Shown here: in pieces, positions 62,977 through 64,000 of the stretch
How the letters are laid out: every line of letters begins with the position of its first letter
Position numbering within the stretch: position 1 is the first letter of the stretch
Assembly: GCF_009604455.1 (NCBI RefSeq)
Contig: NZ_WEGL01000002.1
Location: forward strand, 1-64,000
From: Streptomyces sp. RB17
GTDB lineage: Bacteria; Actinomycetota; Actinomycetes; Streptomycetales; Streptomycetaceae
DNA length: 64,000 bases
Direction: 5' to 3'
Position numbers and translations under genes: made by a program
Notes under the pieces: generated by a model
Database searches by the model: none
What the model was told of the DNA's origin: nothing
The model's input: the letters and a program-made list of their open reading frames with translations, nothing else

Positions 62977-64000
62977 GGCCTGCGCCAGCTCCGTCCGTCT
63001 CGTGCGAGCATCTCGTCCGCTTCCCTCGGTCCCCAGCTGCCCGACGCGTACTGCGCCGGCCGCCCGTGCGCCGCCCAGTACTCCTCGATCGGGTCGAGGA
63101 TCTTCCAGGACTCTTCCACCTCTTGATGACGGGGGAACAAATTCGCGTCACCGAGCAGCACGTCCAGGATGAGCCGCTCGTACGCCTCCGGGCTCGACTC
63201 GGTGAACGACTCGCCGTAGGCGAAGTCCATCGACACGTCCCGGATCTCCATCGAGGTGCCCGGCACCTTGGAGCCGAACCGCACGGTCATGCCCTCGTCC
63301 GGCTGGACGCGGATGACGATCGCGTTCTGCCCGAGTTCCTCGGTGGCCGTGGAGTCGAAGGGGGAGTGCGGGGCCCGCTTGAAGACCACCGCGATCTCCG
63401 TGACCCGGCGGCCGAGCCGCTTGCCGGTGCGCAGGTAGAAGGGGATGCCCGCCCAGCGGCGGTTGTCGATGCCCAGCTTGATCGCGGCGAAGGTGTCGGT
63501 CTTCGACTTCGGGTCGATGCCCTCCTCCTCGAGGTAGCCGACGACCTTCTCGCCGCCCTGCCAGGCGGCCGCGTACTGGCCGCGCACGGCGTGAGCGCCG
63601 AGGTCCTCCGGCAGCCGCACCGACTTCAGCACCTTCAGCTTCTCGGTGAGCAGCGCCTCCGCGTCGAACGCGATCGGCTCCTCCATGGCGGTGAGCGCCA
63701 TCAGCTGCAGCAGGTGGTTCTGGATGACGTCACGGGCCGCGCCGATGCCGTCGTAGTAGCCGGCCCGGCCGCCGATGCCGATGTCCTCGGCCATCGTGAT
63801 CTGCACGTGGTCGACGTAACTGCGGTTCCAGATCGGCTCGTACATCTGGTTGGCGAAGCGCAGCGCCAGGATGTTCTGGACGGTCTCCTTGCCGAGGTAG
63901 TGGTCGATGCGGAACACCTGGTCCGGTTCGAACACGTCGTGCACGATCGCGTTCAGCTCGCGGGCGCTGGCCAGGTCGTGGCCGAACGGCTTCTCGATGA
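62973..64000 (-). CDS. zwf: Glucose-6-phosphate 1-dehydrogenase, partial
   Basis: The gene runs off the right edge; 342 codons of the C-terminal two-thirds are visible. The active-site peptide RIDHYLGKE and the upstream EKPFGHDL confirm glucose-6-phosphate dehydrogenase, with the C-terminal motifs FYLRTGKRL and AYERLILDVLLGD. It makes 6-phosphoglucono-lactone and NADPH and heads the operon opcA-pgi-gnd-phosphatase. Its start and promoter lie beyond 64,000. Confidence 0.95.
   Translation of the reverse strand, partial: IEKPFGHDLASARELNAIVHDVFEPDQVFRIDHYLGKETVQNILALRFANQMYEPIWNRSYVDHVQITMAEDIGIGGRAGYYDGIGAARDVIQNHLLQLMALTAMEEPIAFDAEALLTEKLKVLKSVRLPEDLGAHAVRGQYAAAWQGGEKVVGYLEEEGIDPKSKTDTFAAIKLGIDNRRWAGIPFYLRTGKRLGRRVTEIAVVFKRAPHSPFDSTATEELGQNAIVIRVQPDEGMTVRFGSKVPGTSMEIRDVSMDFAYGESFTESSPEAYERLILDVLLGDANLFPRHQEVEESWKILDPIEEYWAAHGRPAQYASGSWGPREADEMLARDGRSWRRP

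Overview
The window is chromosomal DNA from a Streptomyces-type actinomycete. The evidence is very high GC, heavy GC bias at third codon positions, frequent GTG/TTG starts, many ATGA/GTGA gene overlaps, an F420-dependent PPOX enzyme, and an opcA gene beside zwf. No rRNA or tRNA gene was found. From memory, the right half (PTPS homolog to zwf) resembles the S. coelicolor SCO6650-SCO6661 neighbourhood; no alignment was run.

Left, accessory-rich part (1-29,300). It opens with the 3' end of a TnpB-type insertion element. Next come an Rv1733c-like membrane protein and a three-gene caspase system: a small EACC1-like protein, a caspase-fold protease and an alpha-helical repeat protein. An amino-acid permease, a membrane-anchored alpha/beta hydrolase, an orphan PstS lipoprotein and a ParA/76-aa pair follow. 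Then comes an Hsp90-like operon: a helical protein, an HtpG-like GHKL ATPase and a 977-aa TPR protein. An island of lower GC (about 16.17-21.06 kb) holds a single-chain type ISP-like restriction-modification enzyme between truncated genes. After it lie an RGG-tailed DEAD-box helicase, a cold-shock protein, a LacI regulator carrying a (DL)13 microsatellite beside the wreck of its probable sugar ABC operon, an AbiEii-like nucleotidyltransferase, an EF-G paralog and a degenerate ~34-bp tandem repeat.

Middle (29.3-45 kb). A ROK regulator diverges from a sugar ABC transporter and a GH1 beta-glucosidase. A small copper-type pair follows (His-rich membrane protein and YcnI/DUF1775), then a CDP-alcohol phosphatidyltransferase. 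The most interesting locus is at 37.95-44.97 kb: MDR oxidoreductase, PTPS homolog, GT4 glycosyltransferase, methyltransferase, flippase-like membrane protein, creatininase-family amidohydrolase and a GTP cyclohydrolase II homolog. The cyclohydrolase has Met where classical RibA has the catalytic Tyr, and the PTPS homolog has Ala at the usual Cys and third zinc-His positions. Together they suggest a GTP-to-formylaminopyrimidine pathway leading to an unknown glycosylated or methylated, possibly exported, product.

Right part (45-64 kb). This holds a class C beta-lactamase-like hydrolase, a TetR/MFS efflux pair whose pump has a repetitive tail, a PPOX protein, a beta-hydroxyacid dehydrogenase with a divergent TetR, a VOC protein and a small palindromic MITE-like element. 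A quinate/shikimate catabolic group follows (MHS transporter, TetR, shikimate dehydrogenase, 3-dehydroshikimate dehydratase), with a shared operator CTAA-N16-TTAG. A GT39-like transferase precedes a tightly packed leftward operon for glucose-6-phosphate metabolism: zwf (cut by the window edge), opcA, pgi, gnd and a histidine phosphatase.
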